Assembly: GCA_031292555.1 (NCBI GenBank)
Contig: JARLGV010000132.1
Location: forward strand, 1-64,000
Source: Fimbriimonas sp.
GTDB lineage: Bacteria > Armatimonadota > Fimbriimonadia > Fimbriimonadales > Fimbriimonadaceae
DNA length: 64,000 nucleotides
Direction: 5' to 3'
The notes under the pieces were generated by a model. The model made no database searches and was not told where the DNA came from. It saw nothing but the letters and a program-made list of their open reading frames with translations. Below, piece by piece: positions 33,140-42,382 of this stretch; positions within the stretch are counted from its first letter, which is position 1, and each line of letters starts with the position of its first letter. The position numbers were made by a program, and so were the translations under genes.

Positions 33140-33769
33140 CCGCTGCCTCCGTGGCAGCGCAGCAAAACGAACGGGACACGGGACAGGCGGAAAGAAGACA
33201 GACGGACGATATCCCGCCTACCACCCGATCGGCCCCCACCCGCAGCCCCCGTAGCCGCTGCCTCCGTGGCAGCGCAACAAACAAACGGGACACGGGACAG
33301 GAGGACACGAAACAGACCGACGATATCCCGCCTACCACCCGATCGGCCCCCGCCCGCAGCCCCCGTAGCCGCTGCCTCCGTGGCAGCGCAGCAAACAAAC
33401 GGGACACGGGACAGGCGGACACGAAACAGACCGACGATATCCCGCCTACCACCCGATCGGCCCCCACCCGCAGCCCCCGTAGCCGCTGCCTCCGTGGCAG
33501 CGCAGCAAACGAACAGGACACGGGACAGGCGGACACGAAACAGACCGACGATAGCCCGCCTACCACCCGATCGGCTCCCGCCCGCAGCCCCCGTAGCCGC
33601 TGCCTCCGTGGCAGCGCAGGGTAATGGCGCATGGCTCGATCGGCCGGAAACGCACGGCACGTCTGTCGCTCAACGTGATCGGCCGATCCCCCCCCATCCG
33701 AAACCGGACCCGTATTCGCCTGTCCCGTGCCCGTTTCGTTCCCAGCGCTGCCACGGAGGCAGCGACTAC
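33131..33769 (+). repeat. REP-hairpin array, left flank of RAYT (five units)
   Basis: Units begin at 33131, 33246, 33360, 33474 and 33588, with spacing 115, 114, 114 and 114. Each starts CCCCC-GTAG followed by the hairpin CGCTGCC-TCCGT-GGCAGCG. The first four units are full 114-bp repeats; the fifth leads into a 180-bp end segment closed by an inverted copy of the same REP (33746-33769). GTAG at the hairpin foot is the hallmark recognised by REP-associated transposases. ORFs of up to about 190 residues on both strands here are translated repeats, not genes. Confidence 0.92.
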
Positions 33770-33838
33770 GGAGGCTGTGAGCATTTACGGTGGCAGCAGG
33801 TATTTACACGGGGGATTCAGCCGATGTAACATGGCTGC

Positions 33839-34330
33839 ATGAGACGGATTCGTCAACGACGTCACCGTTTGCCCCCGGAATCTTACGTCGGACAATTCCC
33901 GATCTCATTCACGGCTTGCGTGGACGAGCGGGGTTGGGCCTTTCGATCCGCCGAGTACGTCGAACCCTTCATCCAGCTTCTTACCGAGGAGTTCGCGCGA
34001 TTTGACTGCCTGATTCCGATCTATTGTTTCATGCCGGACCACCTCCATGTGATCTCGATGGGCATGACGCATATGTCAAATGGAAAGCTGGCCATGGATG
34101 CGTTCAAGCAGTCCAGCGGCCAGTATTTCTACAATTCTGGAAACCGCTTTCGATGGCAAGACGAGTACCACGACCGCATTATCCGGCGGTCCGAGGAGTG
34201 GCGCAAGAAGGTCTTCTATGTCTTCCAGAACCCCGTCCGAGCCCGCCTCGTCCATGACCCACGATCGTATCCCTTTACCGGCTCGGTCGGATACGACCTG
34301 GAGCAGATCATCTGTGACGCCGCAACATAG
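33839..34330 (+). CDS. REP-associated tyrosine transposase (RAYT, IS200/IS605-like Y1)
   Basis: 163 residues. HUH motif H68-L-H70 in CFMPDHLHV, then WQDEYHDRII and the conserved YVFQNPVRARLV block where Y127 is a candidate catalytic tyrosine. Single-domain Y1 transposases of this type bind and cleave REP hairpins at a GTAG/GTGG foot and are normally domesticated, single-copy genes that spread REP elements. Flanked on both sides by REP arrays with matching end units. The reading frame is intact. The start gives MRRIRQRR; no strong ribosome site. Confidence 0.92.
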   Translation: MRRIRQRRHRLPPESYVGQFPISFTACVDERGWAFRSAEYVEPFIQLLTEEFARFDCLIPIYCFMPDHLHVISMGMTHMSNGKLAMDAFKQSSGQYFYNSGNRFRWQDEYHDRIIRRSEEWRKKVFYVFQNPVRARLVHDPRSYPFTGSVGYDLEQIICDAAT

Positions 34331-34385
34331 AAAGCCGCGACCAGCGTGGACGGCGAACATCCACTCGCCCGGCCCCCGCCAGCAG

Positions 34386-34680
34386 CCCCCGTAGCCGCTG
34401 CCTCCGTGGCAGCGCAGCAAACAAACGGGACACGGGACAGGCGGAAAGGAGACAGACGGACGATATCCCGCCTACCACCCGATCGGCCCCACCCGCAGCC
34501 CCCCGTAGCAGTTGCCTCCGGGGCAGCGCAGGGTAATGGCGCATGGCTCGATCGGCCGGAAACGCACGGCACTTCTGTCGCTCAACGTGATCGACCGATC
34601 CCCCCCATCCGCAACCGGACCCGCATTCGCCTGTCCCGTGCTCGTATCGTTCCCTGCGCTGCCACGGACGCGGCGGCTAC
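34386..34680 (+). repeat. REP-hairpin array, right flank of RAYT (two units)
   Basis: One full 114-bp unit (34386) and a second REP at 34500 with a decayed hairpin (GTAGCAGTTGCC...), leading into the same end segment of about 180 bp as on the left flank and closed by an inverted, degenerate REP ending at 34680. The end segments of the two flanks are nearly identical and in direct orientation, so the gene sits between two copies of a composite repeat. The 170 bp from here to cysH hold nothing I can identify. Confidence 0.9.
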
Positions 34681-34849
34681 AGGGGCTGCGGACATTTGGG
34701 GGTTTCGATCCTTAGGTCTTGACCGGGTGCGGACGTTCGAATCTTCGAATTGTCTACCGCGTTGATAAGGGTTACGGTCTTTTCGCCGACGTGGGCGGCC
34801 CGATCGCGTACCTTTCACTAGGCGAACATCGCCCGTGAGGTACCCAACT

Positions 34850-35596
34850 ATGTCCCAACCAACCTCGGACTCCGTCCTGTTGCTGCAGGCGCGGTTCGAC
34901 CAAGCATCCGCCGAAGAGATCCTCAGGTGGGGCGACCGCGAGTTTGGCGGAGACCTGACCCTGGCGTGTAGCTTCGGCGCCGAGGACGTCGTTCTGCTCG
35001 ACATCCGGTCCAAACTAGGCCTCGCGACCCCCGTTTTCGTGCTCGATACCGGTCGGCTCCACGAGGAGACCTACGACACAATGCGCCGGTGCCAGGAGCG
35101 GTACGTAATTGAGTTCCAAGTCTATGCACCGGACACCGCCCGGCTCCAAAGCCTGATTCGCAGCAAAGGCCCGTTCTCGTTCTATGAGTCGTTCGATAAC
35201 CGGAAGGAGTGCTGTGGCATCCGGAAAGTCGAACCGCTACGCCGGGCCCTCGATGGGAGACGAGCCTGGGTGACCGGGCTCCGTAGAGAACAGTCGGTCA
35301 CCCGCGAAGGGCTCCCCAAAGTCGAACTCGATGAAGCCCACAACGGCATCTTCAAGATGAACCCGCTCGCGGATTGGGCCGAGGACCAGGTGTGGAACTA
35401 CATCCGCGCTAACGATGTGCCGTACAACGCCCTGCACGATCGGGGCTATCCCAGCATCGGCTGTGCGCCCTGCACCCGGGCGATTCAGCCCGGCGAACAC
35501 CCCCGCGCCGGGCGGTGGTGGTGGGAACAACCTGAGCACAAAGAGTGTGGCCTCCATTTGAGGGCCATCGACCTAAAGGAAAGGAGAGCAAGATGA
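34850..35596 (+). CDS. cysH: Assimilatory adenylyl-sulfate (APS) reductase, iron-sulfur type
   Basis: 248 residues from ATG 34850, with GAGG 9 nt upstream; a GTG at 34835 would add five residues. It has the PAPS-reductase fold with a PP-loop-like SFGAEDVV, and the cysteine set C121-C122 ... C205-x2-C208 that binds a [4Fe-4S] cluster and marks APS-reducing enzymes. The catalytic Cys is C233 in KECGLH. It reduces APS to sulfite with thioredoxin. No CysC kinase is needed, in line with the locus. Stop and next start overlap (ATGA). Confidence 0.95.
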   Translation: MSQPTSDSVLLLQARFDQASAEEILRWGDREFGGDLTLACSFGAEDVVLLDIRSKLGLATPVFVLDTGRLHEETYDTMRRCQERYVIEFQVYAPDTARLQSLIRSKGPFSFYESFDNRKECCGIRKVEPLRRALDGRRAWVTGLRREQSVTREGLPKVELDEAHNGIFKMNPLADWAEDQVWNYIRANDVPYNALHDRGYPSIGCAPCTRAIQPGEHPRAGRWWWEQPEHKECGLHLRAIDLKERRAR

Positions 35597-37218
35597 ATGA
35601 TAACGAACGCATCAAGTTGGAGAAGGATGGCCTCGACGTATACGAGGACATCCTGCGCTACGCCAAAACGGGCTACGAGTCGATCCACCCCGACGATTTC
35701 CCGCGTATGCGCTGGTACGGCCTCTACCAACAGCGCCCAAACGAGGGGCATTTCATGCTCCGCATCAAGGTCCCGGGCGGCTTTCTCACCTCCGAACAGC
35801 TCCGAACCGTCGGAGATATCACTCGAATTTATGCGCGAGGAATCACAGATATCACGACACGGCAGAATTTCCAGTTTCATTGGCTTACAATAGAGCAGTT
35901 GTCCGATATATTCGATCGATTAACTAGTGTTGGCATCACGACTTCGGGAGCTTGCGGAGACTTCTTCCGAAATGTGACGGGTTGCCCCGTTGCCGGGATC
36001 GATCCGAACGAAGTATTTGACGCTCGCCCCTGGGTGACCCAGATCAGCGATTTCTTCGTCGGCAACCACGAATACTCCAATCTGCCGCGCAAATTCAAAA
36101 CCTCCATCGCTGGATGCAGCCTCCATTGCTCCCAGCCCGAGATCAATGATATCGGCGCGACGGCGGTAAGGCGAACGCGGCCCAGCGGCGAGGTCGAACT
36201 TGGTTTCCAGGTTCGGGTCGGTGGTGGACTGTCGGCTCGACCCCACTTTGCCAAGCGGCTGAACATGTTCGTTCCGCAAGACCGCCTGCTCAGCATCTTC
36301 GAAGTGGTGACCGGGATCTTCCGCGACCACGGCAACCGGGAGAACCGCAAGAAGGCCCGCCTCAAGTTCCTCGTCGACGATTGGGGAATCGAGCGCTTTG
36401 AAGCCGAGGTCCGGTCGAGGCTCGATTGGAAGCCGGATGCAGGCGAAGACTGGCCAGAACCCCGCCAGAACTTCCGAGACCACATCGGTGTTCACGCCCA
36501 GAAACAGGAGGGTTTCTATTGGATCGGCGCGTCCGTGCTCAGCGGACGCCTGAACGACGAACAGATTCACGCCGCCGCCGCCGTTGCCGACGAATACGGC
36601 CGAGGCGCCGTGCGGACGACGAACCAACAGAACCTCCTCTTCACCGACATCCCGCATGCCAAGGTCGATGCCGCGCAGAAGGCGCTTGAGAACATCGGAC
36701 TCATAGTTGACGCATCGCCGTTCCGGCGTGTCGCTGTCGCCTGCACCGGTAACGAGTTCTGCAATTTGGCTCTCACCGAGACCAAGAAGCTGATCGTGGA
36801 GATCGTCGAGCATCTCGAGCAGACCGTGTCGATCGACGAGCCGATTCGAATCAACCTCAACGGCTGCCCCTACTCCTGCGGTCTACACCATGTCGGCGAC
36901 ATCGGACTCCAAGGCTGCGTCGTCAAACAGGGTGGCGGCATCACCGTCGACGGTTACGACGTGTCGCTTGGCGGCCGACTTGGCGCCGATTCCAAGTTCG
37001 TCCGGCCGATCTGGCGCAAGGTCCCTGCGACAAACGTCAAGTTCGCGATCGAGAATTTGCTGAACGGCTATGTCGAGAAGCGTGACGAGGAAGACGACTT
37101 CGGCAGTTTCGTCGATCGCCACTCGGACGACGAACTCGCCGCACTCATGAAGACCGCGTTCGCGGAGGGTGTCGAAACCGCAAAGCCTGCCCACGAGCAT
37201 GGGTTGGTGGAGGTGTAG
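35593..37218 (+). CDS. Siroheme-dependent sulfite (or nitrite) reductase
   Basis: 541 residues from the ATG at 35593, preceded by AAGGAGAG; the ORF-track start at 35545 lies inside cysH. Two ferredoxin-like half domains. The [4Fe-4S]/siroheme ligands are CTGNEFC (C-x5-C) and CPYSC (C-x3-C) in the C-terminal third. The family includes ferredoxin-dependent nitrite and sulfite reductases that are hard to separate by sequence; the position between APS reductase and siroheme synthase argues for sulfite to sulfide. Codon use and GC dip for a short stretch around 35.85-35.95 kb. Confidence 0.92.
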   Translation: MNDNERIKLEKDGLDVYEDILRYAKTGYESIHPDDFPRMRWYGLYQQRPNEGHFMLRIKVPGGFLTSEQLRTVGDITRIYARGITDITTRQNFQFHWLTIEQLSDIFDRLTSVGITTSGACGDFFRNVTGCPVAGIDPNEVFDARPWVTQISDFFVGNHEYSNLPRKFKTSIAGCSLHCSQPEINDIGATAVRRTRPSGEVELGFQVRVGGGLSARPHFAKRLNMFVPQDRLLSIFEVVTGIFRDHGNRENRKKARLKFLVDDWGIERFEAEVRSRLDWKPDAGEDWPEPRQNFRDHIGVHAQKQEGFYWIGASVLSGRLNDEQIHAAAAVADEYGRGAVRTTNQQNLLFTDIPHAKVDAAQKALENIGLIVDASPFRRVAVACTGNEFCNLALTETKKLIVEIVEHLEQTVSIDEPIRINLNGCPYSCGLHHVGDIGLQGCVVKQGGGITVDGYDVSLGGRLGADSKFVRPIWRKVPATNVKFAIENLLNGYVEKRDEEDDFGSFVDRHSDDELAALMKTAFAEGVETAKPAHEHGLVEV

Positions 37219-37221
37219 TCG

Positions 37222-38664
37222 ATGTCTTACTCCAACTATCATCCGGTCTATCTCGCGCTCTCCGGCCGCCTGATCGTCATTGTGGGCGGGGGTTCCGTCG
37301 CGGTCGAGAAGCTTGAGTCGCTCCTCCCCACTGGCGCATCGATCTCGGTGGTCGCGCCCGAAGTCTGCGACAAAATCCTTCATTGGTACGCCGACGGGCA
37401 GATCGCATGGCACAAGCGGCCGTTTCAAGATTCCGACATCGACGGCGCATTCATGGTGATCGCCGGGACCGACGATGCCGACCTGAATGCCCGGATCTAC
37501 GACCTCGGGGACGCCGCCGGCAAACTTACTAACTCGGTCGACGACCCGGACCATTGCAACTTCATCATGGCCGCCATTGCGCGAAGCGGCCCGATGCAAG
37601 TCGCGGTATCCTCCGCCGGATGCAGCCCCGCGCTCGCTCAGCGCGTCCGCAACCGAATCCAGAGCGAGATTCTCACCGACGATTTGGGCAACCTCGCCGA
37701 ATACCTAGGCGACCGCCGGGCTGCGGTGAAAGCCGCACTCCCGACCTATCGAGCCCGCAAAACGTTTTGGGAGAAGGCGATCGACTCCGATCTGCCCAAA
37801 ATCCTTGCCACCGAAGGGACGGCCTTCGCCGACGTGTACTTCGAAGGGTTGCTCCGGCGATCGGTGATCCAATGGTCGGAGCCGGCATCGGTCGAATCTT
37901 CCAAGGTCTATCTCATCGGCGCCGGCCCCGGTGATCCCGGCCTCCTCACCCTACGAGCCGTCGAAGTGCTCAAGCAGGCGGACGTCGTCGTGTACGACCG
38001 GCTCGTGAACCCGATCGTGCTCGGATACGCACGCCCCGACGCGATCTGCCTCTATGCAGGAAAGGAGCGAGGAACCCCGGGCCAGCCAAGGCAGGACGCG
38101 ATCCAGGCTCAACTGATCCGATACGCCCTCCAGGGCAAGACGGTGGTCCGTCTCAAGGGCGGCGATCCGTTCGTGTTCGGCCGGGGCGGGGAAGAGATGC
38201 TCGCGCTTGCCGAGGCGGGAGTTCCGTTCGAGGTCGTTCCCGGCATTTCATCGTCGGTGGCCGCACCAGCAGCGGCGCACATCCCGGTGACCCATCGCGG
38301 CGTCTCCACTGCATTCGCGGTCTTCGCCGGGCACGAAGCGGACGACCGGCCGGGCGACCGGATCCCCTGGCAGGCAGCCGCCGCGATTCCAACCGCAGTC
38401 TTTTTGATGGGAGTCGAGCGACTCCCCCTAATCGTGTCTCGGCTGATCGCCGAAGGGCGGTCGGCTGATACCCCCGTGGCGATTGTGTCAAACGCGACTA
38501 TGTCCAATCAGGCCGTCGTTACGGGAACCCTCGAGACGATCGTCGAGATCGCAAAGGGTGTCGAACCCCCCGCCGTGATCGTCGTTGGAGAGGTCGTGCG
38601 CGTGCGCGAACAATTGGTCCCGCTGCTCAAGCAAAGCGGGGCCTTGGAGACGGTAGCGGCATGA
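37222..38664 (+). CDS. cysG: Siroheme synthase, CysG-type bifunctional protein
   Basis: 480 residues with GGAGG upstream. The N-terminal half is precorrin-2 dehydrogenase/sirohydrochlorin ferrochelatase (NAD-binding VIVGGGSVAVEKL). The C-terminal half is uroporphyrinogen-III C-methyltransferase: VYLIGAGPGDPGLLTL, YDRLV, and RLKGGDPFVFGRGGEE. It makes siroheme for the adjacent reductase. Full length for CysG (about 460). Confidence 0.95.
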   Translation: MSYSNYHPVYLALSGRLIVIVGGGSVAVEKLESLLPTGASISVVAPEVCDKILHWYADGQIAWHKRPFQDSDIDGAFMVIAGTDDADLNARIYDLGDAAGKLTNSVDDPDHCNFIMAAIARSGPMQVAVSSAGCSPALAQRVRNRIQSEILTDDLGNLAEYLGDRRAAVKAALPTYRARKTFWEKAIDSDLPKILATEGTAFADVYFEGLLRRSVIQWSEPASVESSKVYLIGAGPGDPGLLTLRAVEVLKQADVVVYDRLVNPIVLGYARPDAICLYAGKERGTPGQPRQDAIQAQLIRYALQGKTVVRLKGGDPFVFGRGGEEMLALAEAGVPFEVVPGISSSVAAPAAAHIPVTHRGVSTAFAVFAGHEADDRPGDRIPWQAAAAIPTAVFLMGVERLPLIVSRLIAEGRSADTPVAIVSNATMSNQAVVTGTLETIVEIAKGVEPPAVIVVGEVVRVREQLVPLLKQSGALETVAA

Positions 38665-38689
38665 AAAACGAAGGGAGGGCTCGCCGTCT

Positions 38690-39772
38690 ATGAGCTTGTC
38701 GCTATCCTCGGGAACCCGCCGCAAGGTTCGAGCCAGCCGCGATCTGATCGTGGCCGGCATCACCACGTTTGGATTGGTGTTCCTGAGCGTAGCGTTTGGC
38801 GGAGCTCCCGACAGCGGGGCAGGTTCCGACCGACGAACTCCACTTCGTCTGGCGTTCTTCCCTAACGTCACCCATGCCCCTGCCCTTGTCGGAATGGCGC
38901 GCGGCGATTTTCAGGAGGCGGCCGTCCGGTACCGCGTTGAACCCAAGGTCGTGAACGCCGGGCCAGAGGCGATGGAAGCACTTTTGGCCGGCGAAGTGGA
39001 TTTCGCCTACGTCGGTCCCAGTCCGGCGGTCAACGCCTACCTGAAATCGGGCGGCAAGGCTCTCGTGATCCTCTCCGGGGCATGCAGCGGCGGTGCGTCC
39101 CTCATTGCTAGAGGCGATGAGTCGATCCGTTCGGTCTCCGACTTGGACGGCAAGAGAGTCGCGGTGCCGCAGCTTGGGGGGACCCAGGACGTTTCCCTCC
39201 GCCACTTTCTGGCCGCCAATGGCCTCGCACCTCAGGACCGCGGTGGAAGCGTGCAGGTTTTGCCCGTCAAGAATCCGGACATCCTCGCCCTGTTCATCCA
39301 GAAGCAGATCGATGCGGCATGGGTTCCCGAACCGTGGGCATCGCGCCTCCGAAGCGACGCGGATGCGAAAAACGTCGTTGACGAGCGAGACTTGTGGCCG
39401 AATCATCGCTTCACGACCACCGTGCTCGTGGCGCGAAAGGTGTTCGCCGAGGCGCACCCCGATGCCGTTCGCCAGATTCTGGCCGCCCACCGGCGATCGG
39501 TAGATTGGCTGCGCAATCATCCGGACGAAGCCGCTGCGACCATCAACCAGGAACTGAAACTCCTGAGCGGAAAGGCGATCTCCATGGCGGTGCTGAGGGA
39601 TGCTCTAGGCCACGTGCAATTCACGACCGACCTTGACCGCGCCAACATCGTCGCACTGAGCGAAGCGGCGGCCAAAGCGGGATACCTGAAGGAGCCGTTC
39701 GACTTGTCGGGCGCCTTCGACCCAACCGCCAGGGACGCCGCCCGCGTCGGCGGCAAAAGGGAGGTCCGCTAG
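38690..39772 (+). CDS. ABC transporter substrate-binding protein (SsuA/TauA-like)
   Basis: 360 residues. An N-terminal signal/anchor segment at about 19-40, then an NMT1/SsuA-type two-lobe binding fold: LRLAFFPNVTHAPALVG, DFAYVGPSPAVNAYL, KRVAVPQLGGTQD. The substrate class is sulfonates, sulfate esters or related small anions; context with sulfur assimilation supports an organosulfur compound, but nitrate/bicarbonate-type relatives exist. First gene of a three-gene importer that follows cysG by 25 bp. Confidence 0.88.
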   Translation: MSLSLSSGTRRKVRASRDLIVAGITTFGLVFLSVAFGGAPDSGAGSDRRTPLRLAFFPNVTHAPALVGMARGDFQEAAVRYRVEPKVVNAGPEAMEALLAGEVDFAYVGPSPAVNAYLKSGGKALVILSGACSGGASLIARGDESIRSVSDLDGKRVAVPQLGGTQDVSLRHFLAANGLAPQDRGGSVQVLPVKNPDILALFIQKQIDAAWVPEPWASRLRSDADAKNVVDERDLWPNHRFTTTVLVARKVFAEAHPDAVRQILAAHRRSVDWLRNHPDEAAATINQELKLLSGKAISMAVLRDALGHVQFTTDLDRANIVALSEAAAKAGYLKEPFDLSGAFDPTARDAARVGGKREVR

Positions 39773-40615
39773 TTGCCCAAGCTCGAGATTCGCAATGTGG
39801 AACGACGATTCCTGGGACAGGACCAACAGGTCAATGCCCTGGACAAGGTGTCGTTCGACGTCGAAGCGGGCGAATTCCTCGTGCTAGTCGGGCCCTCCGG
39901 ATGCGGCAAGTCGACCCTGCTCAATATCATCGCGGGACTCGAGAAAGCGGATTTTGGCGAGGTCCTGATCGACGGCAAGCCGGTGACAAAGCCCGGTCCA
40001 GATCGCGCTCTTGTCTTTCAGGATGGGGCTCTGTTTCCATGGCTGAATGTGCGAAAGAACGTGGAGTTCGGACTTCGGCAGAAGGGCGTTCCAAAGGGGC
40101 AGGCCTCGGAGCGGGCCATGTACTTCCTGGATCAGGTCGGTTTGGCCAAGTTCGCCGAAAACGACCTGTACACCCTGTCGGGAGGTATGAAGCAGAGGGT
40201 TGCGATCGCGCGCGTCCTGGCGCTTGAGCCGGAAGTGCTCCTGATGGACGAGCCGTTCTCGGCGCTGGATGCTATTACTCGCGAGGACCTCTACGCGGAA
40301 GTTCAGCACCTATGGCAGGGAAGGGGAGCCACCATCGTCTTCGTCACCCATAACGTTCGCGAAGCGGTGACGCTCGGGGACCGAGTGCTTCTGATGGCGA
40401 GCGATCCAGGGCGCGTCCAGTGGGAGCTTCCGCTCAATATTTTGCGGCCCCGGCACATCGACGACGTGGATGTGGCCCGGGTTGCCCGGCAGCTGGCGCA
40501 GGCGATGCGGCGGGGACGAGAAACCTATACGAAGGAGGGATGGAGCCATGACGAGTTTGAGGAGATTGATATTCTTCGCGATCTTGATAGCGCTCTGGGC
40601 GATCGTAGCGGATAG
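39773..40615 (+). CDS. ABC transporter ATP-binding protein (SsuB/TauB-like)
   Basis: 280 residues from a TTG directly abutting the previous stop. Walker A GPSGCGKST, signature LSGGMKQR, Walker B VLLMDEP. Energises the importer with the binding protein upstream and the permease downstream. It overlaps the permease start by 68 bp. Confidence 0.92.
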   Translation: MPKLEIRNVERRFLGQDQQVNALDKVSFDVEAGEFLVLVGPSGCGKSTLLNIIAGLEKADFGEVLIDGKPVTKPGPDRALVFQDGALFPWLNVRKNVEFGLRQKGVPKGQASERAMYFLDQVGLAKFAENDLYTLSGGMKQRVAIARVLALEPEVLLMDEPFSALDAITREDLYAEVQHLWQGRGATIVFVTHNVREAVTLGDRVLLMASDPGRVQWELPLNILRPRHIDDVDVARVARQLAQAMRRGRETYTKEGWSHDEFEEIDILRDLDSALGDRSG

Positions 40616-41303
40616 GCGGGTCTGGGACCCGATGCTCTTTCCGTCTCCATGGAAGGTGGCGCAGACATTTGGCGCCGATCTCGCCGACGGGAGCCTACTG
40701 AACGCGACCGGAATTAGCCTTCGTCGCGTGTTGTTGGGCTACGGGATATCTCTAGCCATTGGCGTCCCGCTTGGCATCGTCCTTGCGCGAAGCAAAATGG
40801 TGGAGGACACCGTCGGCTCGCTGGTATCCGCCTTCCAGTCGCTCCCCAGCATCTGCTGGCTTCCGCTCGCCCTCCTCTGGTTCGGCCTGAACGACCGCGC
40901 GATTCTCTTTGTCGTGGTAGCTGGTTCGCTCGTCTCGATCGCGATTGCGGTACAAGACGGAGTGAAGAACCTGCCCTCCACTTACGTCAAGGCTGCCCTG
41001 ACCATGGGCACGCCTCCTTGGCGCATCTATACCCAGGTTCTCCTGCCCGCATCTCTACCGTCGATCTTGACCGGCGCCAAGCTCGGGTGGGGCTATGCTT
41101 GGCGCGCCCTGATGTCTGGCGAATTGCTGTTCGTCAGCCTTGGCCTCGGCCAGCTGCTGATGCAGGGTCGTGAACTCGCCGACATGAGCCAGGTTCTGGC
41201 GGTGATGATCGTCATCATGATCCTCGGCTTGATTACCGACCGCCTCGTTTTTGGCTCCCTGGAGCGCCATGTCCGGCGTCGCTGGGGACTCGCGGGCGCC
41301 TAA
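40548..41303 (+). CDS. ABC transporter permease (SsuC/TauC-like)
   Basis: 251 residues from ATG 40548, preceded by AAGGAGG; the ORF-track start at 40470 is inside the ATPase gene and adds a charged stretch before the first membrane segment. About six hydrophobic segments, with the EAA-loop region around TYVKAALTMGTPPWRIYTQV. Forms the membrane channel of the sulfonate/taurine-type importer. Confidence 0.92.
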   Translation: MTSLRRLIFFAILIALWAIVADRRVWDPMLFPSPWKVAQTFGADLADGSLLNATGISLRRVLLGYGISLAIGVPLGIVLARSKMVEDTVGSLVSAFQSLPSICWLPLALLWFGLNDRAILFVVVAGSLVSIAIAVQDGVKNLPSTYVKAALTMGTPPWRIYTQVLLPASLPSILTGAKLGWGYAWRALMSGELLFVSLGLGQLLMQGRELADMSQVLAVMIVIMILGLITDRLVFGSLERHVRRRWGLAGA

Positions 41304-41430
41304 TTCTCTTATGTGAAACAAGGAGTTCACCATCGATCGAACGCTAAAGTCTAGTTAATCAATCATTTACATATTCTTCTAGTTCCCAGCCTGGTAGGTT
41401 CTTCGGGAAGGCCATTCAAAGAGACGAACA

Positions 41431-42321
41431 ATGAACAACAAATTACAAAACACCGGTTACTCGTCGCGCGGATTCACGCTCATCGAACTACTCGTCGTCA
41501 TCGCGATAATCGCGATCCTTGCCGCGATCCTCTTCCCAGTTTTCGCCCAGGCCAAGGATGCCGCGAAGAAGACGGTCGCTCTATCAAACGTCAAGCAAAT
41601 CGCGATCGGTTACGGGCTTTACGTGTCCGATAACGATGACACGTTCCCCAACAGCGTGACTGAGCGCACTTCGCCGAACTACACGACCGCGACCGATGCG
41701 ACCCAGGTTGAGCCTTACCCGATTCGCTTCAAGCTCTTCCCATACATCAAGAGCGGCAGCGCGGTCCCGACGGCCGCCTCGAACGACGGCGGCGTTTGGA
41801 AAGACCCGGATTCGCCCGACTGGCCCGTTGCCACGACCAAGCAGTGGTGGACGGTCGACTACGGCAGCAACAGCAACGAGGCGAATCTGCCCGGCGCCAA
41901 CCGCCAGGCATGGTATCAGGCTAACCCCGACTTCGGCTTCAACGAAACCGTCACGACGACCGCCGTCGCCTCCCCGTCAAACTTCATCCTTGCCGCCGAC
42001 GCGGCGCGTGCCGACGGAACCCCCTCGCGCGGCGGCCTCTATCCTCAGCCCTGGGCCTTCGACGACACTGCCGGCAACGTGAATTCGAGCGGGGCGATCG
42101 TCAACGCCGCGTCGCTTCAGTCGAGACTATGGCCTCGTCATGGAGATAGGAAGGTCCAGTACAACGCCGGTCCTGGTCCCAGCGGGGCTGCCGGTCCGTA
42201 CCTGGACGTCGAGGGAGGCGTAAACATCGCCTACTCCGATTTCCACGCCAAATGGCGAAACATCAACCAAACCTGGCGCTCCTACACCGACAACGACTGG
42301 CGCCGGAACCCATCCAGATAG
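41431..42321 (+). CDS. Prepilin-like protein with DUF1559-type body
   Basis: 296 residues. A type-IV prepilin/pseudopilin leader ends in ...SRG with FTLIELLVVIAIIAILAAIL after the cleavage site (Glu at +5), followed by FPVFAQAK, a form common in Armatimonadota. The body ends with the 'vayaDGHV'-type region, here NIAYSDFHAKW. Processed by a prepilin peptidase and exported through a type II/IV pilus-like machine. The 127-bp leader is AT-rich; nothing else is recognisable there. Confidence 0.92.
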   Translation: MNNKLQNTGYSSRGFTLIELLVVIAIIAILAAILFPVFAQAKDAAKKTVALSNVKQIAIGYGLYVSDNDDTFPNSVTERTSPNYTTATDATQVEPYPIRFKLFPYIKSGSAVPTAASNDGGVWKDPDSPDWPVATTKQWWTVDYGSNSNEANLPGANRQAWYQANPDFGFNETVTTTAVASPSNFILAADAARADGTPSRGGLYPQPWAFDDTAGNVNSSGAIVNAASLQSRLWPRHGDRKVQYNAGPGPSGAAGPYLDVEGGVNIAYSDFHAKWRNINQTWRSYTDNDWRRNPSR

Positions 42322-42337
42322 CGTGACATGCCGCATT

Positions 42338-42363
42338 GGGCAGATGGGTTCCGCCCACTGCCC
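42338..42363 (+). terminator. Hairpin between convergent prepilin and SGNH genes
   Basis: GGGCAG-a-TGGG, loop TTCCG, CCCACTGCCC: a 10-bp stem with one bulge, 17 nt after the prepilin stop. A second small hairpin, CCGGCA-TTTG-TGCCGG (42367-42382), abuts the stop of the opposing gene. Neither has a T-tract. Confidence 0.5.
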
Positions 42364-42382
42364 CCACCGGCATTTGTGCCGG

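Noticed and set aside
33131-33769. CRISPR array
   Set aside because: The whole 114-bp unit repeats without variable spacers, and the core is a REP hairpin beside a RAYT gene.
33111-33829. Long ORFs on both strands (up to 187 residues) in the REP array
   Set aside because: They translate the 114-bp tandem repeat in several frames, since a repeat length divisible by three keeps frames open. No ribosome sites or homologous-looking protein sequence.
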